Assembly (NCBI RefSeq): GCF_001653475.1
Contig: NZ_CP011487.1
Location: forward strand, 1,116,001-1,180,000
DNA length: 64,000 bases
Direction of reading: 5' to 3'
Origin: Helicobacter pylori
GTDB taxonomy: Bacteria; Campylobacterota; Campylobacteria; Campylobacterales; Helicobacteraceae
The notes under the pieces: model-generated
Told to the model about the DNA's origin: nothing
What the model saw: only the letters and a program-made list of their open reading frames with translations
The model's database searches: none
Shown: piece after piece, positions 37,313 to 46,073 of the stretch
How the letters are laid out: each line of letters opens with the position of its first letter
Position numbering within the stretch: position 1 is the first letter of the stretch
Translations under genes and position numbers: made by a program

Positions 37313-37387
37313 TGTTTGTCAAGGGGGTGGCTAGCTAAAAAATAGTATTATTGAGTGTTTTATAGAACAAATATTAAATAATAGCGT

Positions 37388-37960
37388 TTATAATGATGCA
37401 ATTTTAGCCCCTAATTTTAGTGCCCCTAACAAGCCTTCTATATTTAGCCCTAGCCCCACGCTCAAATTCTTGCTTGAGCTTTTAATATAAGGCTTATGAA
37501 AATCCTCTAAACGCACACAGCCTGCACTTTCTTGCCACAAACCGCTCTCTAAATATTTTTCTATCTCGTTAGGATCAAACGCCTTTAAACGCGCTCTAAA
37601 AACCGATAGATCCAACCATTCTAGTTTGGGGGAAATCAATGCAGAGCAAGTTAAAACCTCTATTTCATTACCATTTTGGCGTTTTAAAAATTCAAGGGCT
37701 TCTTGCTTGTTTTTAGCTTTTCGTTGCATTTGACAACCCACATTCACTGTGCTATCAGCAACCACTATAGTGCAATTGTTTGCAAGCAATTCTTTAGCTT
37801 TTTCTAATTTCCCCTTGCACGCCCAATAGACAAACTCCCTAGGGTCTGTGGTTTTTAGGCTTTCTTCATCAAAATAGAGCGCTTTTTGTTTAAACTTGAT
37901 CCCATGCTCTTTTAAAAGATTCGCCCTAGCGCTAGATTGAGAGCCTAAAACCAACTCCAT
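37388..37960 (-). CDS. maf: Maf-like nucleotide pyrophosphatase
   Basis: A 190-aa protein starting MELVLGSQSSARANLLKEHGIKF with the substrate motif SxSxRR-like region, then VVADSTVNVGCQMQRKAKNKQEA and the C-terminal SSSKNLSVGLGLNIEGL. Maf proteins hydrolyse modified or non-standard nucleoside triphosphates. Its ATG lies within 5 bases of the alaS stop. Confidence 0.85.
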   Translation of the reverse strand: MELVLGSQSSARANLLKEHGIKFKQKALYFDEESLKTTDPREFVYWACKGKLEKAKELLANNCTIVVADSTVNVGCQMQRKAKNKQEALEFLKRQNGNEIEVLTCSALISPKLEWLDLSVFRARLKAFDPNEIEKYLESGLWQESAGCVRLEDFHKPYIKSSSKNLSVGLGLNIEGLLGALKLGAKIASL

Positions 37961-37961
37961 G

Positions 37962-40505
37962 CTATCCCTCTAAAGCTTTAAGAGCGGTATTTTTCGCTAA
38001 ATTAAACGCAACTTGCAATTTTTCAATATCCTTGCCTCCAGCGCTCGCAAAATCATCTCTCCCGCCCCCTTTGCCCCCTAAAATTTGCGCCACTTCATTA
38101 GCCCATGCGTTCGCTTTTACGGGCGCGTTTTTCACCCCGCATGCGAGAGCTATTCGTTCATTTTCTTTTTTAAACACCATAGCGAGCAATCTTTCATGCT
38201 TGCTTTTCAATCGGTCAATCATTTCTTTAATGTCGCCTTGTTCCACTACGCCCACCACTAAACTCACGCCATGGATTTTTTCAACCGGTAAATCCATAGG
38301 GGTTGGAGCTTTTTGGCTGTTTTTCACGCTCTCTTTAAGCTTGTTGATGCCGGCTACCACATCGTTATTTTTTAATGCAATCTTAGCGTTTTTAAGCTCT
38401 TTACTTTCTTCTTTAGTTAATTGGTAAAAGGCTTTCCCACACACCGCTTCAATGCGTCTGACCCCACTACTCACCCCGCTTTCTTTAAGGATCCTAAACC
38501 CCCCAATAAGCCCGGTATTTTCCACATGAATGCCCCCACACAATTCAATGGACGCTTCTTTAAAGCTCACCACCCGCACATTTTCAGCGTATTTTTCACT
38601 GAATAACGCTAACGCTCCCTTATCTTTAGCTTGGTTTAAGGGCATATGCTCCACTTGGCTGGTTAGATGTTTGAAAATTTGAGCGTTGACTAAATCTTCT
38701 ACTTTTTCTAACTCTTCATCATTGAGCGCTTTAGCATGCGAGAAATCAAAGCGCAATCGTTTGGATTCCACTAAACTCCCTGCTTGACTCACATGCGAGC
38801 CTAAAACTTCTCTTAAAGCGCTCTGCAATAAATGCGTCGCGCTATGGTGTTTGGCGATTTCTAAGCGCTCATCGCTCACTTGCGCGATCACTTGATCGCC
38901 TTTTTTTAGCGCTTTTTTGATTTCAAGGAGCGAAAAATTAAGCCCAAAAAAGTTTTTTGTATCTAACACTATAGCCGTTTTTTCATTGCCCTTTAAAAGC
39001 GCGCCCCTATCGCCTATAGCCCCCCCACCTTCCGCATAAAAAGGGGTTTTTTCTAGCAACACCCAGACTTCTTGGTTAGGATTTGCATCTGTTATTTCTT
39101 TAAAATCGCTACCAAAAAACCCTAAAGCTTTAGCAGAACATTCTGTCGTTTCATACCCCACAAATTCATTGGGCTTATAAGCGTTTAAAATGGCGCTAAA
39201 ATCAGCGTTATTTTGTTTGCCTTTCCATGAAGCTTTAGAGCGTTTCACTTGCTCTTGCATGCAAAGTTCAAAGCCTTGCATATCCACGCACGCCCCATGA
39301 CTTCTTAGCATATCGTTCGTTAAATCCAAAGGGAAACCAAAAGTGTCATAAAGCTTAAAAGCGATCTTGCCATCAAAGATTTTATTTTCATTCAAATGCT
39401 TTAAAGACAAGTTAAACAATTCCATGCCAGATTCCAAAGTCTCTAAAAAGCGCTCTTCTTCTTCAAAGCATTCTTTCATTACCATTTCTTTAGATTCTTT
39501 CAAATACGCATGCGTGTTAGAAAACTGCTCGCACACCACGCCCACGACTTTGTATAAAAACGCTTCTTTCAAGCCCATTAAATACCCATGCCTTAAGGCT
39601 CGCCTTAAAATGCGCCTTAAAACATAGCCACGGCCTTCCTTATTGAAATGCACCCCTTGAGCGAGCAAAAACGCTACCGCTCTTGCATGATCGGCCACTA
39701 CTCTAAAACTTGGTTGGAATTCGCTCGCATAATCCAAGCTTGTAAGCGCGCTGATTTCTTCCATTAAGGGTGCAAATAATGAAGAATCAAAATTATTGAG
39801 CTTGTGTTCTAATAGCGCTTGCACCCTTTCTAATCCCATGCCTGTATCAATGCTAGGCTTTGGCAAGGGGGACAAAACGCCATCATTAGAGCGTTCGTAT
39901 TGCATGAACACCAAATTCCAAATTTCTAAAAACCTATCGCCCTCGCCTCCAAAATAATCCTCGCTCCCCTTAAAGTGTTTTTCGCCTTGATCAATGTAGA
40001 TTTCACTGCAAGGTCCGCAAGGTCCGCTATCGCCCATTTGCCAGAAATTATCTTTATCGCCCATTTTTTTAATCCTGTCAAAAGGCACAAACTTTTCCCA
40101 TAATTTAACGGCTTCATCGTCTTTTTCATGCACGCTGATATATAAATCTTTAGGCTTAAACCCTAAATTTTTGGTTACAAATTCCCACGCAAACAAGATC
40201 GCTTCTTCTTTGAAATAATCCCCAAAAGAGAAATTCCCTAGCATTTCAAAAAGCGTGTGGTGTCTTGCGGTATAACCGACATTTTCCAAATCGTTATGCT
40301 TGCCACCCGCTCGCATGCACAATTGCGAACTTGTCGCTCTAGGAATGCTAGGGCGTGGCACAATCCCAGTAAAAATATCTTTAAATTGCACCATGCCAGC
40401 ATTGGTAAAAAGCAAGGTGGCATCATTAGGCACTAAAGGCATGCTAGGGTAAATAGCATGCCCCTTATTTTGAAAAAATTGTAAAAATTCGTTGCGAATA
40501 TCCAT
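37962..40505 (-). CDS. alaS: Alanyl-tRNA synthetase
   Basis: Charges tRNA-Ala. The product is 847 aa: class II catalytic core with FTNAGMVQFKDIF and RATSSQLCMRAGGKHNDLENVG, the editing domain with the zinc motif HHSATHLLQSAL near 563 and CGGIHVENTG near 660, and the C-Ala domain ending GKGGGRDDFASAGG. Full length and intact. It leads a two-gene unit with maf. Confidence 0.98.
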   Translation of the reverse strand: MDIRNEFLQFFQNKGHAIYPSMPLVPNDATLLFTNAGMVQFKDIFTGIVPRPSIPRATSSQLCMRAGGKHNDLENVGYTARHHTLFEMLGNFSFGDYFKEEAILFAWEFVTKNLGFKPKDLYISVHEKDDEAVKLWEKFVPFDRIKKMGDKDNFWQMGDSGPCGPCSEIYIDQGEKHFKGSEDYFGGEGDRFLEIWNLVFMQYERSNDGVLSPLPKPSIDTGMGLERVQALLEHKLNNFDSSLFAPLMEEISALTSLDYASEFQPSFRVVADHARAVAFLLAQGVHFNKEGRGYVLRRILRRALRHGYLMGLKEAFLYKVVGVVCEQFSNTHAYLKESKEMVMKECFEEEERFLETLESGMELFNLSLKHLNENKIFDGKIAFKLYDTFGFPLDLTNDMLRSHGACVDMQGFELCMQEQVKRSKASWKGKQNNADFSAILNAYKPNEFVGYETTECSAKALGFFGSDFKEITDANPNQEVWVLLEKTPFYAEGGGAIGDRGALLKGNEKTAIVLDTKNFFGLNFSLLEIKKALKKGDQVIAQVSDERLEIAKHHSATHLLQSALREVLGSHVSQAGSLVESKRLRFDFSHAKALNDEELEKVEDLVNAQIFKHLTSQVEHMPLNQAKDKGALALFSEKYAENVRVVSFKEASIELCGGIHVENTGLIGGFRILKESGVSSGVRRIEAVCGKAFYQLTKEESKELKNAKIALKNNDVVAGINKLKESVKNSQKAPTPMDLPVEKIHGVSLVVGVVEQGDIKEMIDRLKSKHERLLAMVFKKENERIALACGVKNAPVKANAWANEVAQILGGKGGGRDDFASAGGKDIEKLQVAFNLAKNTALKALEG

Positions 40506-40624
40506 AGGTATTCCTTTTTGTTGTTTTATCGCGCATTTTAAGGCTATTTTATAGCTTTTTTAAGTTGTTTTTTTAAAAAGATAGTTTATCATACTTTAAA
40601 CATCCAAAATTAAAGGAGAAAACC

Positions 40625-40855
40625 ATGTTCCATGAATTTAGAGACGAAATCAGCGTGTTAAAAGCGAATAACCCGCATTTTGATAAGATTTTTGAGAAAC
40701 ACAACCAGCTTGATGATGACATCAAAACCGCTGAACAACAAAACGCTAGCGACGCTGAAATCAGCCACATGAAAAAACAAAAATTAAAATTAAAAGATGA
40801 AATCCACAGCATGATCATAGAGTATAGAGAAAAGCAAAAATCTGAGCGCGCTTAA
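40625..40855 (+). CDS. YdcH/DUF465-family small coiled-coil protein
   Basis: A 76-aa charged protein, MFHEFRDEISVLKANNPHFDKIFEKHNQLDD, with a continuous heptad-like helical C-terminus (ISHMKKQKLKLKDEI). This matches the DUF465/YdcH pattern of short helical hairpins. AAAGGAG precedes the ATG. Function unknown. It is divergent from alaS and marks the left border of the bab locus (HP1242 position). Confidence 0.85.
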   Translation: MFHEFRDEISVLKANNPHFDKIFEKHNQLDDDIKTAEQQNASDAEISHMKKQKLKLKDEIHSMIIEYREKQKSERA

Positions 40856-40884
40856 GGTTTAGTCATCTTTATAAAAACATGCTG

Positions 40885-40910
40885 AAACGCTTTTTAAAGG
40901 GCGTTTTTGC
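40885..40910 (+). terminator. Probable terminator after the DUF465 gene
   Basis: AAACGC, a ten-base loop that itself pairs partly, and GCGTTTTTG with a T-run form a rho-independent-type hairpin 30 bases after the stop. Confidence 0.6.
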
Positions 40911-41201
40911 TTTGGTACTTAGTTGGAGATTGTTTTCAGCTTTATTTTTACCATAAGTTTTATTAATTTTTAATGTTCTTTGCATTTTTAAAAAATGGGT
41001 TTTTAAAACTTTATTTTATCGTTTTCAATCTCATTTCATTGTAAAACTCATTTTTTTAAAGTTTTATTTTATTTTCTTAAAAGGATAGGAAGCGCTTTTG
41101 AAATCATTCTCCCCCCCTTTTAATCCCACTAATCCCCCCTAAAAACAGCGTTTTTTTAAAAACTTTAAGCGTCAAATTTTTTATTAACTGATATAAAAAA
41201 G
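40911..41201. other. AT-rich spacer next to the truncated bab gene
   Basis: About 290 bases of very AT-rich sequence with runs of T and A and one C7 run (41111-41117). No gene, tRNA or promoter could be supported. It would be the 3' flank of the bab gene on the minus strand. Confidence 0.5.
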
Positions 41202-42477
41202 CTAAAAAGGATTTTGCATCAAAATCCCCCAAAAAACGAGTTTTAAAAAAGAAAAGCTTTCTCCCCAAGTGTTAGGAGTTGTCTGACCTGGATTGGTGCC
41301 CCTACGCTCACCACCTTGATATTGATAACACACCCCTAAAGAGTCACTTACAAAGCTTTTAGGGATTCTTTCAAAGTTTTTCACCACTTGTTCGGCTTGG
41401 TTTAAAATCTCTGCTTGCGCATTAGCGTTAGCGAGCATGCCTTGCGCAAAGCTAGCGTCTGTGTAGGGGTTGAAAGGCTTTCCGGTGTCCAGGTTGCTCT
41501 GATTTTGCGTGTTTTCACTAACGATTTTGGCTTGCGCGACGGCTTCTTGGGCGTTAGCGATCATGCCTTGAATAGCGCTGATTTCATTGGCAAACATCCC
41601 GCACATTGTCCCATTGCCGCTTATCCCTTGCCAATAACCGCTACCACCATTCTGAAAGTTTGGGCATGCTTCATTCAGGGTAGTGATAATGATGCTCGCT
41701 TGTTCTAAAAGGGTTTGAGCGTTATTGGTTGTGTCGATCTTTGTTTCTGTTGGTGTTTGTGTTGTGTTAATCCACTGGGTGTGAATATATTTCCCATGAC
41801 TCCATGGGAATTTTTCAGGTGTATTTGGTTGGCCACCCGTTCTTTTGTCTCCATCGATAGTGAAATCAAGTTTTGTAGTGGTGTTGCTTAAAACGGGGAC
41901 CCCATCTCCATCTTGGGATCCATTGGCTGTCAAAGCCTTTTGAATGATTTGATAGGCTTGATTGATTTTCGCGTAATTTTCAGTGGATATAGGTCCACCA
42001 TGTCCTGGCTGGTAATACGAATTGCAAGTGATGGTCGTCGTATTTTCTCCTGGCACATTATTAAAAGTTTGGATACCTCCATTTGCACTCTCATTACTGC
42101 CAGGACCACAAGCAGTAAAAGCATAGCTTGTAACTTGCCACAACCCCACTGCAGCATTCAACGCTAAAAGCACGGCTTGATAAGCGGGGGAGTTGGTTTT
42201 TTCGTTCAATAAATTCCTAGAGCTCGCACCCAGATTGTTTCTTGCGTCATTGATCGCGCTCGGATCAGAGGATAATTGGATAAGGGTGTTTAGGGTGCTG
42301 TAATTATTCAAAAGATTGTTTAGCTTTTCATAATTGTCTGAAAGCTGTTGGATGCCTTTGGTGTTTTTCACCATTTGAGCGGCTTCACCGATTTGATAGC
42401 CTGCGCTCATGTAAAAGCCGTCGTCTTCAGCGTGGAGCAAAAACGAGAGAGAGAGAGAGTAAAAGGGTTTTTTTCAT
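41202..42477 (-). pseudogene. babB: babB-type adhesin gene, truncated and phase-OFF
   Basis: From ATG 42477 the frame reads MKKTLLLSLSLVFAPR and stops at TGA. The cause is a (CT)7 tract (42446-42460). Eight units would give MKKTLLLSLSLSFLLHAEDDGF, the BabB signal peptide. After the tract an open frame of about 410 codons carries the BabA/B N-terminal half (FYMSAGYQIGEAAQMV, NPYTDASFAQGMLANANAQAEIL). It then leaves homology after NTWG near 41265 and ends ILMQNPF. About 335 C-terminal residues, including the whole outer-membrane barrel, are absent. It therefore cannot make an adhesin even if switched on. Confidence 0.85.
42446..42460 (-). repeat. CT dinucleotide tract, (CT)7 plus C, in the babB-type signal peptide
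   Basis: On the minus strand the tract reads CTCTCTCTCTCTCTC inside the signal-peptide codons. Such CT tracts switch babB and related hop genes by slipped-strand mispairing. Seven units are out of frame here. Five, eight or eleven would be in frame. Confidence 0.9.
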
Positions 42478-42487
42478 CACATTCTCC

Positions 42488-43480
42488 CTACATCCTTTTA
42501 CTATAACCATAACCCGCTTTTTCTGCTTGTTTTTCAGCATGAGCGGCTGTTTCTATTTCTTTATGAATATCAGCGGCTATTTCTTGAATGATTGAAAAGC
42601 TTTGAAAGGCTGAAAGGTTAGTTTGTGGGTATGGTTTTGAATGCCTCATTTCAAGCATTTTAGCTTGAGCTTTAGAGCGTATTTTGAGGTTTTCGTTTTG
42701 CCATTCTTTTGTAGCGTTAAAATCTCTAGGGTCTAGTTCTAAATAAGCGATAGAACTCGGTCTGTAAAAATCCACTTGTTTAACGATAGCTTTTTGTGAA
42801 TAGGGCAGAAATTCTAGCTCTTTTTGCAAATAAGCTACAAGCTCTTGTGTTTTTGATCTTCTTTGAGAGTGGGGTTGTTTAGAGTTTGGGAGGTGTTTTG
42901 GCTCTTTAGGGGTTTGGTTTGTTTTTGCAGGTTTAGGGGTTTTGCATTCCGTTTCTATTTCTATACCAATACCAGCCTTAATCCCTCCTTTTTCAATAAA
43001 GAATTGGCCAAGGTTTTCTTTGCAATTTTGTTTTAGGTCTTTAATGAAATCTTTCTCTATATTAATTGTTTTTTGATATTCTTGTTTTGTCTTTTGTTTT
43101 TCTTGTTCTAGTTCTATCCCGCTCTTGTTCGCTCTATCCTTAGCGTTTTCCGCTTCCTTTTGAGCTTCAGCCACTTCTTTTTTGGATTGGTCATCAGCAA
43201 AACACACATTCATCAGCATGGCGGTTATCGTTGCTGCACCTATTGTTGAATGAAGCCATGAGTTAGGATGCGTTTTTAAATAATCATCCGCATTCTTAAC
43301 ATTCCCGCATATCCAATTACTTTTTTTAATTTGTTCTTTTATTGAGACCTTTATCGCTTCCCAAAAAGCAACCGCCATTATAGGTATTCCCACATTATTC
43401 AAAACCTTCTTTCCTTTTGCCGTTTTTGCTAATTTCATCATTATTGTTACAAGCACCACTAAAATTCTTATAACAGGCAT
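42488..43480 (-). CDS. Hypothetical coiled-coil protein between the two bab genes
   Basis: A 330-aa protein. The N-terminus is hydrophobic (PVIRILVVLVTIMM), a second hydrophobic segment lies around residues 78-95 (STIGAATITAMLMNVCFA), then a long charged coiled coil SKKEVAEAQKEAENAKDRAN with EQEKQKTKQEYQKT, a proline-rich linker and a helical C-terminus. It resembles, from memory, the H. pylori HP0119-type family in which EQEKQKT units are repeated many times. Here only about one unit remains. Function unknown. It ends 11 bases before the babB-type start. Confidence 0.65.
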   Translation of the reverse strand: MPVIRILVVLVTIMMKLAKTAKGKKVLNNVGIPIMAVAFWEAIKVSIKEQIKKSNWICGNVKNADDYLKTHPNSWLHSTIGAATITAMLMNVCFADDQSKKEVAEAQKEAENAKDRANKSGIELEQEKQKTKQEYQKTINIEKDFIKDLKQNCKENLGQFFIEKGGIKAGIGIEIETECKTPKPAKTNQTPKEPKHLPNSKQPHSQRRSKTQELVAYLQKELEFLPYSQKAIVKQVDFYRPSSIAYLELDPRDFNATKEWQNENLKIRSKAQAKMLEMRHSKPYPQTNLSAFQSFSIIQEIAADIHKEIETAAHAEKQAEKAGYGYSKRM

Positions 43481-43609
43481 TTAAATCCTTTCAAAAAACA
43501 ATTTCACCCATCAAAATCTTATTATTGTAGTGTATATAGTCATATTTAATCGTTATTAAACGATTGGTTTGAAAAATTGCAAGGGTCAATCCAATCAGAT
43601 CTTTCTAAT

Positions 43610-43668
43610 CCGTTTCAATAAAACTTGATACAAGTTTTTCCTCATACCCAAACTCACACCCTCTTAAA
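43610..43668 (-). repeat. Dispersed intergenic repeat, copy 2
   Basis: Imperfect match to 10647-10708 upstream of cysE. The core ACCCAAACTCACACC is conserved, while a gap removes the TATAAT that copy 1 carries. It lies about 130 bases upstream of the coiled-coil gene on the minus strand. Confidence 0.6.
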
Positions 43669-43763
43669 TGGAGCAAGCTAATAAGCGATTCTTCTATAGC
43701 AAGAAACCGACTAGTGCCTCCTAGAAGCTAAGAACGATTTTATGGTGTTCTTATTTTCTTATG

Positions 43764-43811
43764 AAAAGAAATCCCTTAAAAGAAAGAAAGTTCAAAAGAA
43801 ATCCCTTAAAA
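43764..43811. repeat. 18-bp direct repeat at the 3' end of babA
   Basis: The 18-base unit at 43764-43781 recurs at 43794-43811 without change, 30 bases apart. The second copy overlaps the terminator stem. It is possibly a scar of a recombination or duplication event at the bab locus. Confidence 0.7.
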
Positions 43812-43816
43812 AGGGA
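43802..43816 (-). terminator. babA terminator
   Basis: TCCCTT and AAGGGA form a 6-bp stem with a three-base loop, followed on the minus strand by TTTCTTTT, 14 bases after the babA stop codon. Confidence 0.6.
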
Positions 43817-43829
43817 GTTCCATAAAAAC

Positions 43830-46073
43830 TCAATACGCGAACACATAATTCAAATACACGCTATAGAGCCTGCGGTATTTGAGTTCAGCCCCCATGAAAG
43901 AATAGTAATTGGTGTTGATGGTGGGGATTTTAAGCCCTAGTTCAATGCCATGCTGAGCGGCATGATCGCTGCCTTTTTTCTTAGCCCTGGCTAAATTCAT
44001 CCTCACTCCCATGTTGAATAAGAATTGGAAATTCGCCACATTCATTTTAGCGTTATAGACATTATTCACGGTGGCCAAATTCACATATTCAGAATTAAGC
44101 CATGAAGTCCCGGCTAATGCAATCCCTCCAAAAAGCCCTACAGAAAGCTTGTTGTTTTTGCCTAAGAAATTGGTGGCTTTATCGTTGATGAAGTTATAAA
44201 GAGCGTCCGCTCCAAAACCATAAGTCCATACATCAGAAGCCGAATTGAAGAAGCTAGACTTGATGAACGCATGGTTGTAATCAAAAAAGCCGTAATACCT
44301 AGCGCCCCACCTTCTTTTTTGGCCAAAGAATTGTTTATAGCCCACTTGAATGCCAATCCCATTCATCGCGCCGTTGTTGGTTTGAGAACTGACGATGCCC
44401 ATTTTCCTAAAGGGGTTACGCCCTAGTTCTTGGTTGATGGTTTGGATTTGGTTGTAAGAATTTTGATTGAGGTAGTAATTGGTGTTAATGCCTTGCGGGC
44501 TATAGGGGTTGTTCTTTTGGCTCACCACATTTTGTAACGATTGGGCTTTAGGGATGCTAGAGAGCGCAGTAGTGATGCTGTTATAAGTGTTGCCCAATTC
44601 GCTGTATCGGGATCTGAAATGCAATAGAGTGTCAGCGATGTTTTCTGCTTGCTCGATTTGCTGCTCTTTGGTGCCAAAATGAGCGATACTGTTGTTTAAA
44701 TTCGTTATGGTTTGTTCCACATAGGCGCAACCGGAAGCGAAAGTTTGAGTGCCAACTGTGCCTGGAGACGTGCCTTGTGTTCCACCAGTACCAGCTGTTG
44801 AGGGGTTATTGCATGTGGCTAAAAAGCCTGTAACAAAATTCTTAAAATTCCCGGTAAGATTTTCAGGGTTAATGGCTTGCCCCACTTGATTAGCTAAATT
44901 GAGCATTTTGATTTGCGCATTAGCGTTAGCGAGCATGCCTTGTGCAAAGTTAGCGTCTGTGTAGGGGTTGAAAGGCTTTCCGCTCTCGCCTACCGGAGTT
45001 GATTGCCCGTTAGCATCAATGGTGCTCGTTTGATTGACAAGCTCTTGCGCATCCGTAATCATCTTTTGGATCGCGCTGATTTCTTCTGAAAAAGCGCCGC
45101 ATATTTTCCCAGTAGTAGTAGAGAATTTTGGGGCGTTAGCCTCATTACTATTAGTAGCGTGGAAATACGGGCATGCAGTGTTGATGGTGTTAATGAGCGT
45201 GCTCGCTTGCGCTAACAGCGCTTGAGCGTTATCAGGCACCCCGTTCAATGCGTTAGTGATTTCGGTGTAAGACGCCCCTTTCCATTCTTGTCCATTATAT
45301 GTTTTTCCATAAAGAACGACGCTTGATTTTGTGGTGGTGCTCACTTGTTTGCCGTCTATATTTTGGGTGGTGGTTTCGCTCCCGCCATCTTGCTTGAGTT
45401 CTTTACCATTCAATGTTAGTTTGCAGTTATTATTCCCTTCCCCTGAGCATGTGTAGGTATAATTTACATTGATCGTCCCGTTGTTTTGATTGAGTGCTGG
45501 TAAGCCGTTTTTTAAAGCCGTTTGGAGGATTTGATAGGCTTCGTTAAGCTTTTTAAAATTCTCAATACTCATAGGCCCATAGTATCCAGGCGTATACCCG
45601 TTCAAAGAACAAGTGATGGAAGTGGATCGATACCCTGGCTCGTTGTTAAAGATGGTTGTTGAAGAGGTGCTCTTTTGACCATCGGCATTACCTCCGCACT
45701 GCGTAACATAGCCCACGACATTCCAAAACCCCACCGCCGCATTGATCGCTAAAAGCACCGCTTGATACGCCGGAGAGTTGGCTTTATCGCCAGTCAAATT
45801 CTTCGCGCTCGCGCCCAAATTCTCCCTTGCAGCATTAATCGCGCTCGGATCAGAGGACAATTTGATAAGGGTGTTTAGGGTGCTGTATCTGGTTAAAAGA
45901 TTGTTCAAATTCTCATAATTGTCTGAAAGCTGTTGGATGCCTTTGGTGTTTTTCACCATTTGAGCGGCTTCACCGATTTGATAGCCTGCACTCATGTAAA
46001 AGCCGTCATCTTCAGCGCTCAACGCGGAAACTAAAAGCGAGCCTAAAGTGAATGAGAGGATGTGTTTTTTCAT
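43830..46073 (-). CDS. babA: Blood-group-antigen-binding adhesin BabA
   Basis: A 747-aa Hop-family outer membrane adhesin for fucosylated (Lewis b) glycans. The signal peptide is MKKHILSFTLGSLLVSALSA, then EDDGFYMSAGYQ. The extracellular head has disulfide pairs Cys126/Cys155 and Cys209/Cys217 (CSGEGNNNC), equal to mature Cys189/Cys197, the loop that forms the fucose pocket. The C-terminal third is the conserved barrel ending SVYLNYVFAY. The signal peptide has no CT tract, which marks it as babA rather than babB. AAGGAG is 5 bases before the ATG. Frame complete. Confidence 0.93.
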   Translation of the reverse strand: MKKHILSFTLGSLLVSALSAEDDGFYMSAGYQIGEAAQMVKNTKGIQQLSDNYENLNNLLTRYSTLNTLIKLSSDPSAINAARENLGASAKNLTGDKANSPAYQAVLLAINAAVGFWNVVGYVTQCGGNADGQKSTSSTTIFNNEPGYRSTSITCSLNGYTPGYYGPMSIENFKKLNEAYQILQTALKNGLPALNQNNGTINVNYTYTCSGEGNNNCKLTLNGKELKQDGGSETTTQNIDGKQVSTTTKSSVVLYGKTYNGQEWKGASYTEITNALNGVPDNAQALLAQASTLINTINTACPYFHATNSNEANAPKFSTTTGKICGAFSEEISAIQKMITDAQELVNQTSTIDANGQSTPVGESGKPFNPYTDANFAQGMLANANAQIKMLNLANQVGQAINPENLTGNFKNFVTGFLATCNNPSTAGTGGTQGTSPGTVGTQTFASGCAYVEQTITNLNNSIAHFGTKEQQIEQAENIADTLLHFRSRYSELGNTYNSITTALSSIPKAQSLQNVVSQKNNPYSPQGINTNYYLNQNSYNQIQTINQELGRNPFRKMGIVSSQTNNGAMNGIGIQVGYKQFFGQKRRWGARYYGFFDYNHAFIKSSFFNSASDVWTYGFGADALYNFINDKATNFLGKNNKLSVGLFGGIALAGTSWLNSEYVNLATVNNVYNAKMNVANFQFLFNMGVRMNLARAKKKGSDHAAQHGIELGLKIPTINTNYYSFMGAELKYRRLYSVYLNYVFAY

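Larger units (their letters stand above)
43481..43829. other. Spacer downstream of babA with repeat elements
   Basis: A 349-base spacer. It contains the second copy of the dispersed repeat (43610-43668), an 18-bp direct repeat (43764-43781 and 43794-43811, 30-base period) and the babA terminator. It is upstream of the coiled-coil gene. No gene was seen. Confidence 0.6.

Noticed and set aside
41111..41117. C7 run as a phase-variation tract
   Set aside because: It lies in a spacer with no gene or promoter that it could switch.
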